DNA of 64,000 bases from Sorex araneus (taxonomy: Eukaryota > Chordata > Mammalia > Eulipotyphla > Soricidae), in the NCBI RefSeq assembly GCF_027595985.1, contig NC_073307.1, forward strand, positions 45,486,594 through 45,550,593, written 5' to 3'. A model generated the notes under the pieces. The model searched no databases, was not told the origin of the DNA, and saw only the letters and a list, made by a program, of their open reading frames with translations. Shown here in pieces: positions 1-11,565 of the stretch. Position 1 is the stretch's first letter, and every line of letters begins with the position of its first letter. A program made the translations under genes and the position numbers.

Positions 1-147
1 TCCGGGTTGGCAAATGGTCTTCAATTCAAATGCTAGTTTTGACTGAGGACAATGACAGGCATGAAGGAGTCTCTTGGGCTCAGCAGAAAAATCTGCAAGG
101 AACAAAGAGCAAGATTCTTCTACATATGGTAACAGACTTGTGGTCTT
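1..147. other. Unique sequence, nothing recognised
   Basis: No repeat or gene was recognised here. It ends at the left TSD of the first family C copy. Confidence 0.4.
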
Positions 148-158
148 ATCTGGACAAG

Positions 159-777
159 AGTCTCTTGCACCCGTGCCTGGCTGTCTTCACCAGGGCCCCT
201 TGGATGGGGTGGGTTGAGTTTTCCCTTCCTGCCCTAAGCAGAGCCCCTGCAGCCAAAGACCTCTGAAGCCCACCCACAGCCATCCTCAAGATCTCTCTCC
301 ACATGTTCAGGTGAGCTTCATGCATGAAGGAACCTGCAGAGGACCCCATGTGTGTGGGACCCGGGGCTGAGATCTCCAAGCCTGCTCGGATTGGGACTGG
401 ACCTCAAATCCCCCATTTTCCAGTAGGTGGTCACACCAGAAATTGCCCCCCTCCCCCCCTGTAATCCTATCAAGAGCCAAGATCTAGAGACTATAAAACC
501 AAGCTCCTAGAAGACATCTTATAGCCTAGTTCTCCCTCTCGGAGAACCTGGCAAGCTACCGAGAGATTCCTGCCCACATGGGAGAGCTTTGCAAACTCCC
601 CGTGGTGTATTCATATGCCAAAACCAGTAACAATTCTGGGTCTCAATCCCCTGACCCTGAAAGAGCCTCCAATGCAGCACCATTGGGAAGGACGAGTAAA
701 GAGAGCCTTCTAAAATCTCAGGGCTAGGACGAATGGAGACGTTACTGAGACTGCTCAAGAAAATTGACGATCAACAC

Positions 778-814
<37 letters not shown>
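159..814 (+). mobile_element. Family C retroelement, copy 1 (non-autonomous, RTE-type tail)
   Basis: The copy is flanked by an 11-bp direct repeat ATCTGGACAAG at 148-158 and 815-825, which I read as target-site duplications. It runs from a 5' part beginning AGTCTCTTGC, through a middle part shared with SINE-B (around 535-635: GGCAAGCTACCGAGAG, then CAGTAACAA), to a 3' segment AATGGAGACGTTACTG at about 732-747, and ends in (GAT)13. The 3' segment matches the end of the RTE ORF near 52516-52570. No ORF of the expected size is open, so it is non-autonomous. I do not know a database name for this family. The TSD and shared end make retrotransposition secure; assignment to the RTE machinery is inference. 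Confidence 0.8.

Positions 815-816
<2 letters not shown>
778..816 (+). repeat. (GAT)13 microsatellite, family C tail
   Basis: Thirteen uninterrupted GAT units form the 3' end of family C copy 1. Its position directly after the conserved element end shows that it is the tail of the element. The same trinucleotide appears as ATC on the minus-strand copies at 41261 and 50509. Confidence 0.9.
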
Positions 817-825
817 CTGGACAAG

Positions 826-2644
826 TATTACTCATCCTTGGGTAAGTACCAGAAATAAAAATTGATACTTTCTTTGAAGTATCATCTGGTTTTTTCTTTC
901 TTTTTCTTCCCCATTACAGTGTTTGCTGGTTTGATAATGATTTTTTAATTCCTGATAATCAACCATTGTACAAATAAAAATTTAATTTTCCCGAATCTTT
1001 TTCAATTCTAGTCATTCAAATTACAAATTTTGCAAATATTGAGTCTTTCTTGAGTGTCAAATATACAGTAGAAATGGTACTGAAACTGAGTACAACTTCT
1101 AGTTCAGTTAAAGAATCTGGTGAGACCAATCATGTTATTACTTTAATAGAAGGAAGATTGTGGGTACTTTAGGGGCCCCATCCTTTAACAATGACAGTGG
1201 TAGAGAATTGTTAGAAAGGATATAATATAAGCAATGAATTTTGAAAATTTTGCAGAAATAAACTCAGGTAAAGAGAATAGTGTTCTAGCATATAAATAAC
1301 ATGATTTATTGGAGAAAAGTTCATCTTACTTTAAAAGAAGAGAAAGACTATGGTTAAATGATGTGACTACAACTCTATATTGGTAAAACTGTTCAACTAA
1401 AAAAAGAAAACCTAAATCTTAATTTGTAACTTTTGCTGATTTCTATGATTTAAATATTCACACTATTATCTAATTCAGGATACCAACAGTTGACTTGTGT
1501 ACTTATGTATTCTTACTCAAAGATCAGTAACTAGGACATTAGAAGTAAGCATTAGTGGATTAAGATGGACCTCCAAGTCTTGGTTTTATCCTAAAGACTT
1601 TAGGAAGTTTTGAATCTGGAAGCAGCATTTTAATATTTTTCCTTAAGACTAGAAAAATGCACTAAGGGAGAATTGGAACCTGTCTCTTAACATCTTCCTG
1701 GGTTTAGATCTGTATTCTGTTCTGTACAGTTGTATGAATCTGAACAAGTCAATTAAATTTTCTGGTATGTTTTTCATCAAGACAGTCTTGATAATATTAT
1801 AAAAGTGCTTTTGACAACATGGAAACACTTTGATAAATATAAAATTATCAATTTATGCATCCCTTAATTTCCCTACTTTCACCCATTTCTCTAACTATAG
1901 TCCTTTTCTCTTTTCTATGTTAGAGTAAGCTTACACTGCAAGCAATAGTTCCTTGCTTTGCTTAAGTCCAACTTAACCTCTCTTGTTTTTTATTATGCCA
2001 TAGGTTCAATAGTCTCTTCCTCATCTGGGACACTCAGCCTTTGCTTAAAAACTAGACACAAATGTAAATTTTATTTATACAATTATTTATTGCACAGACA
2101 AGATGGGTGCTTCAATGGTGGAAAATAATGCCCTTCCTACCTTTTTATGCATGGTAAGAGGAGGGTATGAAAAATGATGAAGTAGCATTGCTTTTGCTTT
2201 AAGAAAATAAGAAAGGGATTTTCTGTAGATAGCATATCTTGAAGCAAAATAAAGTCTACCAGCTAGGTGATTTAAATCTTGGAAATTACTGTCTATACTA
2301 ATACTTGTAAGAGATGGGTAACTGAGATAATTGTGCAAAATTTATTGAAAATTAACTTAGATTTATTTTGGAAATGTCATACAGTATAGTGGATATTCTG
2401 TTTCTGCCATTATCAAATGGATTTTAATGTCTAGGATTTCAAAACTGTGTAGGATTTGTAAAACTCCCATGGACATATATGTAATATTGTCTGAAAACAG
2501 GAAATCTCCCACAGAAATCCTCCTGCAGGAGGACTTCAAAGTCATATTCTGTCTATTCTGTAGAGAGACAGTTTCTAAACTTTTTATTTGGGTTCTCTCT
2601 GGACATGTGGTAATGTCTTTGGTTTCCCTCTCAGGATGTTTGTG
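826..2644. other. AT-rich unique DNA, no feature seen
   Basis: About 1.8 kb with no long ORF, recognised repeat or RNA gene. Short ORFs here look random. It separates two family C copies. Confidence 0.4.
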
Positions 2645-2657
2645 AGCATATAACTTA

Positions 2658-3204
2658 TCACTGTATCACTGTCATCCCGTTGATACCTATTTTCTTGAGT
2701 AACATCTCCATTCGTCCTAGCCCTGAGATTTTAGCAGCCTTTCTATACTCGTTCTTCCCAGTGGTGTCGCATTGAAGGCTCTTTCAAAGTAAAGGAAATG
2801 AGACCCGTCATTGTTACTGTATTTGGCATATTAAACATGCCACAGAGATCTTGCCCGGCTCTGCCATGTGGGCAGGATGCTCTCGGTACCTTGCCAGGTT
2901 CTCTGAGAGGGAGAACTAGGCTATAAGAGGTCATGCAGCTGCAAATGCGGCCTCGCTTCTGGGAGTTTTGCTTTATAGTCTTTGAATCTTGGCTGTTGGT
3001 GGGATCATACAACGCCGGGGGCAGTTTGTGGGTATGGCTGCCAAACCACTGGAAAATGGGGGACCTGGAAAAAAAAGGCCCAGTCCTGATCTGAGCAGGC
3101 TTGAAGATCTCAGCCCCAGGTGCTGTACACCTGAGCAAATCTATGAACAACAGGACGACAGTGCAGTGCTACAGTGCTATCCCAGTGGATGATGTCAGAA
3201 AAAA
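2658..3204. mobile_element. Family C copy 2 with inverted tail (chimeric insertion)
   Basis: A 13-bp direct repeat AGCATATAACTTA at 2645-2657 and 3205-3217 brackets the insertion. From 2658 to about 3130 it reads as family C on the minus strand, starting with the reverse-complement tail (CACTGTATCACTG, CATCTCCATTCGTCC). From about 3131 it switches to a plus-strand tail of the SINE-B type (GAGCAAATCTATGAACAAC, then CAGTGCTACAGTGCTA) and a short poly(A). Both ends therefore carry the same tail in opposite orientation inside one pair of TSDs. A twin-priming or template-switch event explains this best. Confidence 0.7.
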
Positions 3205-3217
3205 AGCATATAACTTA

Positions 3218-3554
3218 AAATAAAAAGAATTACAAGGAAGACAGTTACATTTAAATCCACTTATTATTTATAATAACTAATGATTAGTACTATGATTATG
3301 CAATATTTATTACAAATGTTACTTCTAACAGCTAACTATAATTTCTATAATTATTTGATATTATAGACTATTACAAATGTATGATGTAATACACTTGCTT
3401 CTCTAAAGTGTGAATAAATCTATTAGTTTCTCTAGTAACTGTCATAATTTCTTTTATGGTAGGGGCCACCTTTGACAGTGCTCCAGGTTTATTCCAGATG
3501 GTACTTGGAGGATCAGATGGGGTGCCAAAAATTGAACCCAGAACAGTCACTTTC
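3218..3554. other. AT-rich DNA, possible old SINE remnant
   Basis: Mostly unique. Near 3480-3560 there are traces resembling a decayed minus-strand SINE (GGGGTGCCAAAAATTGAACCC), too diverged to call firmly. Confidence 0.3.
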
Positions 3555-3930
3555 AAGGCCAGGGTCTTTTCCCATTCTGTAGGAGGTCTTTGTGTCTTGG
3601 TCACTGGTTTTTGTTTTTGTTTTGTTTTTTTTTGAGATGCAGAAGTTTCTTGGTTTAAAGTAGTCCCATTTGTTTATCTTTGCTTCTACTTGCTTGGTCA
3701 GTGGCATTTCATCCTTGAAGATATCTTTATCTTCAATATTATGGAGGCTTTTGCCTATGTTTTCTTCCGTGTACCTTACAGATTCTGATCTGACATTGAG
3801 GCCTTTAATCAATTTTGATCTGACTTTTGTGCAAGACATTAGATAGAAGTCTGAGCCCCTTTTTTTTGCCTGTAGCTGTCCAGTTTTGCCAGGACTACTG
3901 TTAAAGAGGCTTTCTTTGCTCCACTCCCTT
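3555..3930 (-). mobile_element. L1 ORF2 fragment, 3' segment of a split L1
   Basis: The minus strand matches the C-terminal part of L1 ORF2 seen in the younger copy at 13740-14110: the segment around CTCCTACAGAATGGG, then the aligned stretch down to the AAGGAAAGCCTC region. Stops and indels make it dead. The L1 sequence resumes at about 4588, so the family C copy between the two parts was inserted later. Confidence 0.8.
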
Positions 3931-3935
3931 ATCAA

Positions 3936-4583
3936 GGAGTCTCTTGCCCCTGCCTGGCTGTCTTCACTGGGGCCCTCGGAGCAGGGCAGGTTCAGTTTTC
4001 CTCCCAGCCCCGAGCAGAGCACCAGCAGCCAAAGACCTCTGAAACCCAGCTACAACCATGCTCAAGGCCCCTCTCCACATGCTTTGAGGAACTGGCAGAG
4101 GAATCCAGGTGTGTGGGACCCGGGCTGAGATCTCCAACCCTGCTCAGATCGGGACTGGATCTCCTCCACCCAGACCCCCTATTTTCCAGTAGCTTGGAAG
4201 CCACACCCACAAACTGCCCCTGGCGCTGTATAATCCCATCAACCACCAAGATCCAGAGACTATAAAACAACGCTCCCAGTTATGACAATGTTAAAACAAT
4301 GCTTATAGCCTAGTTCTCCCTCTCAGAGAACCTGGCAAGATACCGAGACCATTCTGTCCACACGGCAGAGCCTGGCAAGCTCTCTGTGGCATATTCGATA
4401 TGCCAAATACAGTAACAATGATGGGTCTCATTCCCCTTACCTTGAAAGTGCCTCCAATGTGGCACCAATGGGAAGAACAAGTAAATAGAGGCTGCTAAAA
4501 TCTCAGGGCTAGGACAAATGGAGATGTTACTCATGCCTGCTCGAGCAGATCGATGATCAACTATATTATGACATGATACAGTG
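3936..4583 (+). mobile_element. Family C copy 3 inserted in an L1
   Basis: It starts at AGTCTCTTGCCCC and ends near GATCGATGATCAAC, the same limits as copy 1, but without a long trinucleotide tail. The L1 host reads TTATCAA on the left and ATCAAAG on the right, so ATCAA at 3931-3935 and 4584-4588 is the likely short TSD. The interrupted L1 must be older than this copy. Confidence 0.75.
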
Positions 4584-6905
4584 ATCAAAGATTAAATGAT
4601 CATATATTTGAGGGTGTGTGTCAGGATATTCAACCCTATTCCACTGATCTGCAGATCTGTCTTTATTCCAATACCCTTCTGTTTTATACTACTGCTTTAT
4701 AGTATAGTTTGAAGTTGGGGAAGGTGATGCCTCCCATCTTCTTTTTTCCAAGAATTGCTTTAGATATTCATGGGATTTTATTGTTTCATATGAATTTCAG
4801 GAGTGTTTGATCAATTATTTGTAAAATGTTGTGGGTATCCTTATAGGGACCACACTGAATCTATATAATGCTGTGGGGAGTATTGCCATTTTGACAATGT
4901 CAATTCTCCCAATTCATGAGCAGGAGATGTACCTCAACTTCCTTACATCTTTTATTTCTTGAAGTAGTGTTTTGTTGTTTTCTTTGTGCAGGTCCTTCAC
5001 CTCCTTAGGTAAGCTGATCCTGAGGTACTTGATTTTCCAAGGCATAATTACGGATAGTATTGATTTTATATATTACTTTCCTCTATCATTTGCATATCGG
5101 AAAGCCATGGACTTTGGGGTAGATTTTTTAGCCTGCCTCTTTACCATGCAAATCTATTGTTTCTAGGAGCTTCTTGGTAGAGGCTTAGGATTCTCTAAGT
5201 ATAGTATCATGTCATCTTCGAATAGTGAGAGCTTAATTTCATACATTATTATTTGGATGCCCTTAATGTCTTTCTTGCCTAACCGCTATTGCAAGTACTT
5301 CCAGTACTATACTGAACAGAAGTGGTGAGAGTGGGCATCCTTGTCTTGTCTCTGATCTTAGAGGGAAGGCTTTCATTTTTTTCCCATTGAGAATAATGCT
5401 TGCTACGGGCTTGTGGTAGATGGCTTTAACTATATTGAGGAAAGTTCCTTCAACTCCCATTTTGCGGAGAGTTTTCATCGTAAAGGGCTACTGGATCTTG
5501 TCAGATACTTTCTCTGCATTTATTGATATGATCATATGGTTTTTATCTTTTCTTTTCTTTTCTTTTCTTGATATGATGCATTATGTTGATTGACTTCCAA
5601 ATGTTAAACTGTCCTTGCATCCCCGGTATGAATACCACTTGGTCATGATGTATGATCTTTTTGATGAGTCGTTGGATTCTATTTGCCAATATTTTGTTGA
5701 GGATCTTGCATCTGTGTTCATCAGGAATATTGACCTGTAATTTTCCTTCTTTTTCTTTTTTTTGTGGCGTTTTGGTGTCAGGGTGATGTGTGCCTCATAA
5801 AAACTGGGAATGCTTCTGTTTCTTCAATTTCCTGGAAAATCTTGAAAAGGACTGGCAATAGGTCCTCTTTACAGGTTTGGAAGGATACTCCAGTGAATCC
5901 ATTTGAACCCAGCTTTTGTTTTGGGGAAGACATTTGATTACTATTTCAATTTCCTTGATATTTATTGGTCTATTAGGTATTCCAAACCATATTCCTTCAG
6001 CTTTGGGAATCCAGCTCATTGATTTCTGCTCTAAGTTTTATTATTTCTTTTCTCTTGCCTGGTTTGGGCTCCTTCTATTGGTCATTTTTTAAGATCTTAA
6101 GCTGTGAAGTCAAGTTATTTATGTAGTTCCTCTATTCCTTCCTGATTAATGCTTTCAGAGCTATAAACTTTCCCCTTAAGACTGCTTTTGCTGTGTCCAA
6201 CAAACTCTGGTATGTTGTGTCCTCATTTTCATTTGTTTTCAGGAACTTCTGATTTCTTCTTTGATTTTCTCTCTAACCCACTGGTTGTTCAGTGTTGAGA
6301 TGTTTGTTTAATTTCCAGGTGTTTAATTTGATTCTCCATTTCTATGTGTGATTAACTTCTATCTTCAGTGCTCTGTGGTCTGAAAAGATAGTTCATACAC
6401 TTTCTATCTTTTTGATTTTATTGAGGTATGTATTGTGGTTCAGGATGTGATCTATTTTGGAAAATGTTCCATGTGCATTGGAGAAGAACATGTATTCAGC
6501 TATTGGGGGATGAAAAGCCCTGTATACATCTCTCCTCCATTTCTTCCTTCAGAGACAACACTTCCTTTCTGAGTTATAGTCTCATTGATCTATCAAAAGG
6601 TGGCAAGGCAGTGCTGAAGTCTCTGACTACTGTTGTGTTTCTACCAATGTCCTCCTACCAAAGTCTATTAACAGTTGTTTTAAGTATTTTCCTGGCCCTC
6701 ATTGGTGCGCATATGCTGAGTGTGATTTCTTTCTGATGTACATATCCCTTGATTATAAAAAAAATGGCCCTCGCTGTCCCTTCAGGGGATGTGTCTTTTA
6801 GACTAGGTTTGTACAGATTCTTGTGTTCACTATTATTTTGGTAAGTTTTGGAGTATTTTGATTGAAATAGGCTAGTGACTCTTGGCCTAATGTAGTTGGA
6901 ATAGT
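4584..6905 (-). mobile_element. L1, ORF2 from RT to endonuclease (5' part of split L1)
   Basis: The minus strand carries degenerate L1 ORF2. From right to left these are recognisable: the endonuclease region near 6580-6750, the linker, then the reverse transcriptase with residues such as [18 protein letters not shown] at about 5300-5380. Fragment ORFs at 5263-5478 and 5795-6019 show that many stops and frameshifts have accumulated. The 5' end of ORF2, all of ORF1 and the 5'UTR are absent. It belongs to the same L1 lineage as the 12.3-kb copy but is older. Confidence 0.85.
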
Positions 6906-7227
6906 CAAGCTGCCCTGATAAGAATTAGGTAATGGAGGCTGAGATGAGTCCGACGTACTATGAAGGAGATAAATTAACTGGTGACCACTGCCCCAGAGGC
7001 CACACCCCCACCATCACTGTACCTATCAGAGAGGGACCCAGTGTTTGTGCTGGTCCTGGGTTACAGTTCAACTTCCAGCACACATCAATGAGCACAAGTG
7101 AGCCCTGTCACCTAGGGGCCCATTTGGGCACCTTAACCAAAGAGAAGCCTTCCAGTTCACTGTCTCTGCTTGCTTGAACCCCAGAGACCACATGCCCTGA
7201 TGCCCCTATACCTGTGGAGGAGGGCTG
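6906..7227. other. Unique sequence, nothing recognised
   Basis: Moderate-GC stretch with one 81-codon open frame at 6932-7177 that matches no family I know and has no supporting signals. Confidence 0.3.
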
Positions 7228-7258
7228 AGTTTCAGTTTTCTTAACTGTAAAATGGTGG
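7228..7258 (+). repeat. MIR fragment
   Basis: CAGTTTTCTTAACTGTAAAATGG matches the MIR core stretch that usually reads cctcagtttcctcatctgtaaaatgg. Short, so only moderate confidence. Confidence 0.45.
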
Positions 7259-7305
7259 TGGTGGTGCTGGTGGGGTGATAGGAGTAGAAGTTTTTGTTAC
7301 TGGTA

Positions 7306-7364
<59 letters not shown>
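7259..7364 (+). repeat. Trinucleotide microsatellite (TGG)n and (GTA)n
   Basis: A run of interrupted GGT units is followed, at about 7303-7363, by close to twenty uninterrupted TAG/GTA units. It starts directly after a MIR fragment. Confidence 0.9.
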
Positions 7365-7472
7365 ACAATGATAATAACAATAGCAGTGACAACTCCTGCT
7401 TCTGGATTTCTGAGGAAAATATGATATTACAATTGCAAAAAATATAAAGCACTTAATAATAAAAGGGATCAG

Positions 7473-7520
7473 TTTAATTGTTATTAGTATTTTTTTTTTT
7501 TTTTAATTGTTATTAGTATT
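7473..7520. repeat. 19-bp direct repeat flanking a poly(T) tract
   Basis: TTTAATTGTTATTAGTATT occurs at 7473-7491 and again at 7502-7520 with only ten T between. This has the form of a TSD pair around a nearly empty retro-insertion, with only the reversed poly(A) left. Confidence 0.7.
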
Positions 7521-7735
7521 GGAGGATTTTCTGGGAAGTGTTCAGGGGCCTTGGTGACCAATCCAGGTAATAGTTGATCAGTTGTGCCCTTTAGTACCAA
7601 GGAGCACCAGGGACACCTTGGCAGTAGTTCATGGCCACAAGGCCCATACCCAGTATGCTTAGGGGAAGGAAGGGCTATAGTGCAGGGGGATAGAATTAGG
7701 GTCAGGTGAATGCTAATCCTTGTGTCACTCCTCGG
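7521..7735 (-). repeat. Possible old tRNA-derived SINE
   Basis: Phrases such as AAGTGTTCAGGGGCC and GCAGGGGGATAGAA recall a very diverged minus-strand SINE-A. Weak. Confidence 0.25.
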
Positions 7736-9536
7736 GTCTTATTATTAAGTTTAGAGCATATACATTTTGGATTTCATTTTTAAATGATCAGAATATTCTT
7801 CATACATAGTTGTTTGTCCTATCTTCAGCAAACATAGCTTGTACTTCGTTAGCAGTCATTAACACTGATCTTATGAGAGAAGCTCTTAGGAAATCAGACA
7901 TACTTCCTCTCTATGTAATACCATTTTTCAGCTGAAATCTAATGTCTCTAATTCTGAGACACTTTTGCACAATTCTCAGGCACCTTGGCACAATAGGGTC
8001 AACAACATAGAATCTCCAGTCTAACACTAAGATGAAACTATACACATGTGTATTCATTAGGCTTATTTATTTACTATTTCTCATCATAAATGTAAACAGA
8101 CATTCGTTAGTCTTGATTGAGTCCAATGAGTTTTCACTCAATCCTTTGTTCTTCTTCGAGTAAGATAATCTTTGATTCTTCTATGAGAAAGTTTGCTCTT
8201 TCACAATTTATGTGTTCCACATCCCCCAACACATAAACACTGATTAATTTACTTCGTTCTCATCATAGCATGGAGCACTATCCAGTATTTAACACTAACT
8301 TGGTGACTGTTAAACTGATTAATAGTCTTTGTGAATGAGTTCCTAAAAAAGAATATGTTGTTATAATAATCCTTCAATCTTTTACGAATGGTTATTTTCT
8401 GTCATTCAAATTAACAAGCCATGGAAATGTATCTATTGCATTGCTGTTCTAAGATGTCAGGCATTGGCGTTGATTTTAAAGGAATTTACAAAGCAAATTA
8501 TATCCTTTAATCTTAGGATTTCCCCTGAAACTTTCTTTGAAGTGAATCCTGTTTCTGTCTGAGCTCTGCACACTCATTGTGTTGAACTCTGGTAACTATG
8601 GTTCCCTTCTTCATCCTGTATTCCACACTCCTGCTGGAAGCCTAATTTTTGTTCTGCTTCTTTCTTGTAGCCCCTAGAGAAGCCACCTAGCTTCAGGCTG
8701 GGCCGAGTGAGGTGAAGAAAGGAGTGCCTAGAACAGATGAAATGGTTTTCTTGCTCCTATGTGTATGCTCAAAAAGAGGTCTGTTTTCTCCTGCTGCAAG
8801 TCTGGTACTACTGCAGCGAGTTGGCCCCTGCCCAAGGATGACACAAGCTGTATTACTGAGTCACCCAGTTTTGAGATCAGCTCCCCTTCGCACTTTCTGT
8901 TATGTGAAATAACAACTACCTTTCTGATTAAGATCTGATTAAGCTCCTGTAAATGAGACCACTTTGCAAAACATGCTATCCTAGTGAATCACAGGAAAGA
9001 GACTCAAATGTCTGTAGTGAAGAGGGGTTGCTGAGGTTTTGCAAGCAGGCCAGAGTTTCTTTGTATATTTGGTATATTTAGTAGACAGTTTAAATTAAGA
9101 TCCAACTTTTGACTTGTGTGATCATAGTAATTATTTGATGATTTTAGAATAGGGTGTTCTAAGAACATCAAAGAATAATAAAAACTTGATATTTATTTCT
9201 GATAAGTAAAATTACTGTTTCAGAGTGTTTTTCCCTGGTAATCTAGATTTCCTAGTTATATTCCCAAATCAGACCCTGTGATTTGTAAAGTCAAATTCCT
9301 CTGAGTGCTCTGGATTTTGTATATGTAAGTAAAATATTGCTTTTGTCGTTCCTTTATGTCCTTTGCATAGTTTATTTTAGTGCAATGCATTTTTTGTATA
9401 GACAAGAAGACAGCTGATGCTATGCTTTTGTAGCATGGGAGTTCATTAACTCTGAATAATATTTACTCCTATTTTTTTCATCATATTTTCTTGACTGACT
9501 CCTCAATTTCCCTTAGCTCCAACATTCCAAAACATT
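7736..9536. other. Unique DNA, no feature seen
   Basis: About 1.8 kb without recognised repeats. A 66-codon frame at 8712-8912 has no homology I recognise. Confidence 0.4.
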
Positions 9537-9571
9537 CAAAAGGTGGCAAGGCAGTGCTGAAGTCTCTGAGA
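9537..9571 (-). mobile_element. Short L1 endonuclease-region fragment
   Basis: A stretch of about 34 bases (AAAAGGTGGCAAGGCAGTGC and on) is identical to part of the L1 at 6592-6628. The flanks do not match, so this is an isolated shred of the same region. Confidence 0.55.
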
Positions 9572-9629
9572 GACAAGGATGGACCTAGGGCAAACCATAA
9601 GTTACCCTGGCATCAAAAAGAGACAGGCT

Positions 9630-9817
9630 GGGGCTGGTGTGATAGCACAGTGGGTAGGGCGTTTGCCTTGCATGTGGCTGACCCGGGTTCAAATCCCAGC
9701 ATCCCATATGGTCCCCCAAGCACCGCCAGGAGTAATTCCTGAGTGCATGAGCCAGGAGTGACCCCTGTGCATCACTGGGTGTGACCCAAAAAGCAAAAAA
9801 AAAAAAAAAAGAGAGAG
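9630..9817 (+). mobile_element. SINE-A (tRNA-derived, poly(A) tail)
   Basis: Nearly intact copy: head GGGCTGGTGTGATAGCACAG, B-box-like GGGTTCAAATCCC, then AGCATCCCATATGGTCC and the body end GTGTGACCCAAAAAGC with poly(A). An 11-bp TSD AGAGACAGGCT lies at 9619-9629 and 9818-9828. The head resembles tRNA-Ala in its T-arm (CCGGGTTCRA..CCCAGCATC). Confidence 0.92.
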
Positions 9818-9861
9818 AGAGACAGGCTAAGCACCATAAGAAGTATAAGTTCGGAGCACAG

Positions 9862-10137
9862 TTGCCAAACAGTTTCTGTTCATCTTTTGTTCATCCATCA
9901 CCATTGGCCGGCTCTGGGGGACGGTGATCAGCCCTGAACACACCCAGGGGAACCTAGGGTCAACATGGGTGGGTCGGTGATCCTGCCAGAACAGTGACAA
10001 TTTCCCAGAGTTTACAAAGGGTCAGGTTTTATACCATACTAATAAAGAAAAACATATAGCATTAACAAGAAAATCTCAGTTACATAACTCATAAGAGAAA
10101 GACACAGTATATTAGGTGTTTACATCTTACCTTTAAC
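9862..10137 (-). other. Possible LTR of an old endogenous retrovirus
   Basis: On the minus strand the segment begins TGTTAAAGG, holds a TATA-like TATAAAACC at about 10024-10033, and ends GTTTGGCA, so it has LTR-like TG...CA limits. I could not see matching short duplications on both sides, and no internal retroviral sequence is attached. Tentative. Confidence 0.25.
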
Positions 10138-10142
10138 AATAG

Positions 10143-10230
10143 CTCACTGTGTGACCTTGGGCAAGTCACTTATTCTTTTTGTATATTGATTGGACCATTT
10201 GTGCAATCGATGAGGTTGTAAGAAGAAATG
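10143..10230 (+). repeat. MIR
   Basis: CACTGTGTGACCTTGGGCAA followed by GTCACTTATTC is the MIR core-SINE signature. The right end is diverged. Confidence 0.8.
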
Positions 10231-10880
10231 GCCTTTTGGCCTTTTGGCCTTTCTACTCAGAGTCTCTGTACTACTTAGAAGCCAAACGGAGGTGCTCATG
10301 ATTCCAAGCAAAGGCACAAAATTAATGGTCCTTAAGCATGTCTTGTCCTTATATAATTTTTCATTAAAGGATGCCAAAATTTGGGCAGAAACTTCTATGG
10401 TTATTAAGATTTATTCCATGGTGTTGAGTTTTTTTCCTTCTCTGGAGCCTTGTCTGAGATTGACATGGCTTAATCAAAGGATTTAGGAAACCTAGACTAC
10501 TCATGAAGAAAATGTATTATATGATAGTAGAGTTTCAACATCACTAACGGGATCTTTATTTTACTGACTCCTGTGCAGAAGATCTCAATTATGTTACTCA
10601 TTTAACTCTCACTTCTCTCTTTGATTCCCCTCTTCATTTGTTGTATAAATTCATTCATATCCAGTGGGTCATTCATATCCAGTGGTCATAGGCCTTGAAC
10701 CATTGCATATGATTACTTCAGACAGTGAATGGATTGCTGTTTTAGCATATGGGCTAATGTGGTACAAAGAAGGAATAAGTTAGGGTGAAGAGGTTATTAA
10801 CATTTTAGTTTTATTATTTTGTTTATTTTTTGGGGGGGGATCATACCTGGTGGAGTCCAGGGGTTGCTGCCAATCATTCT
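10231..10880. other. Unique DNA, no feature seen
   Basis: No recognised element apart from a short perfect repetition of CATTCATATCCAGTGG near 10650-10685 and the tandem GGCCTTTTGGCCTTTTGGCC near 10230. Confidence 0.4.
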
Positions 10881-10897
10881 TACACAGTTGAATTTCT

Positions 10898-11079
10898 TTT
10901 CTTTTTTTTTTTTTTGCTTTTTGGGTCACACCTGGCGATGCACAGGGATTACTCCTGGCTCTGCACTCAGGAATTACCCCTGGCTGTGCTCAGGGGACCA
11001 TATGGGATGCTAGGATTTGAACCCGGGTCGGCCGCGTGCAAGGCAAACGCCTTACCCGCTGTGCTATCTCTCCAGCCCC
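10898..11079 (-). mobile_element. SINE-A, minus strand
   Basis: Full-length copy reading from poly(T) through GGGTCACACCTGGCGATG to TGTGCTATCTCTCCAGCCCC. The B box region is TTTGAACCCGGG. A 17-bp TSD TACACAGTTGAATTTCT is exact at 10881-10897 and 11080-11096, so the insertion is young. Confidence 0.93.
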
Positions 11080-11096
11080 TACACAGTTGAATTTCT

Positions 11097-11565
11097 AAGC
11101 ACTTATTTCAGCATTGTGGTTGATCAGACTGCATATTTCCTCATAATCTTTGCTACTCCTTTCAATTTGAAAATGAATTTGTGGGAAATAAAATATAGAG
11201 TACTTTAGGACTTGAATCAGGAGAACTGGATCTGTTTATAGTTTTGAAGTTTGCTGTTTAGTTGAACCCAGGTAAACCAAAGTGTCTTAGTATTTATTAC
11301 CTGGATAATGAAACATACAAACCATGTGGCATTAAGTTTACAGAAGCTTGGGAAAGATGGATGATGTAGTTTATAATTCTACACATAAACTGGTTTTCTG
11401 CAGTGGAATCTAATGAAGGAATGGTTGGAAACTGAAACTGTTCACCCACTGGGATGAACAGAGACTAACAGGGAATCAGCTATACATGTTGCATTTAAAA
11501 GTTCTAGACCAGCCAATAAAGTTTAATATTCATGCAAAAATTATGGTAAGAAGGGCTAGACAGAC
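11097..11565. other. Unique DNA, no feature seen
   Basis: No repeat or ORF of note. Confidence 0.35.

Noticed and set aside
778..816. (GAT)n as a coding poly-Asp or expansion locus
   Set aside because: It is the 3' tail of a retroelement bounded by a TSD, with no surrounding gene.
9630..9817. tRNA gene suggested by A/B-box-like sequence in the SINE heads
   Set aside because: The B box is present but the cloverleaf is not maintained and the sequence continues into a SINE body with poly(A) and TSD.
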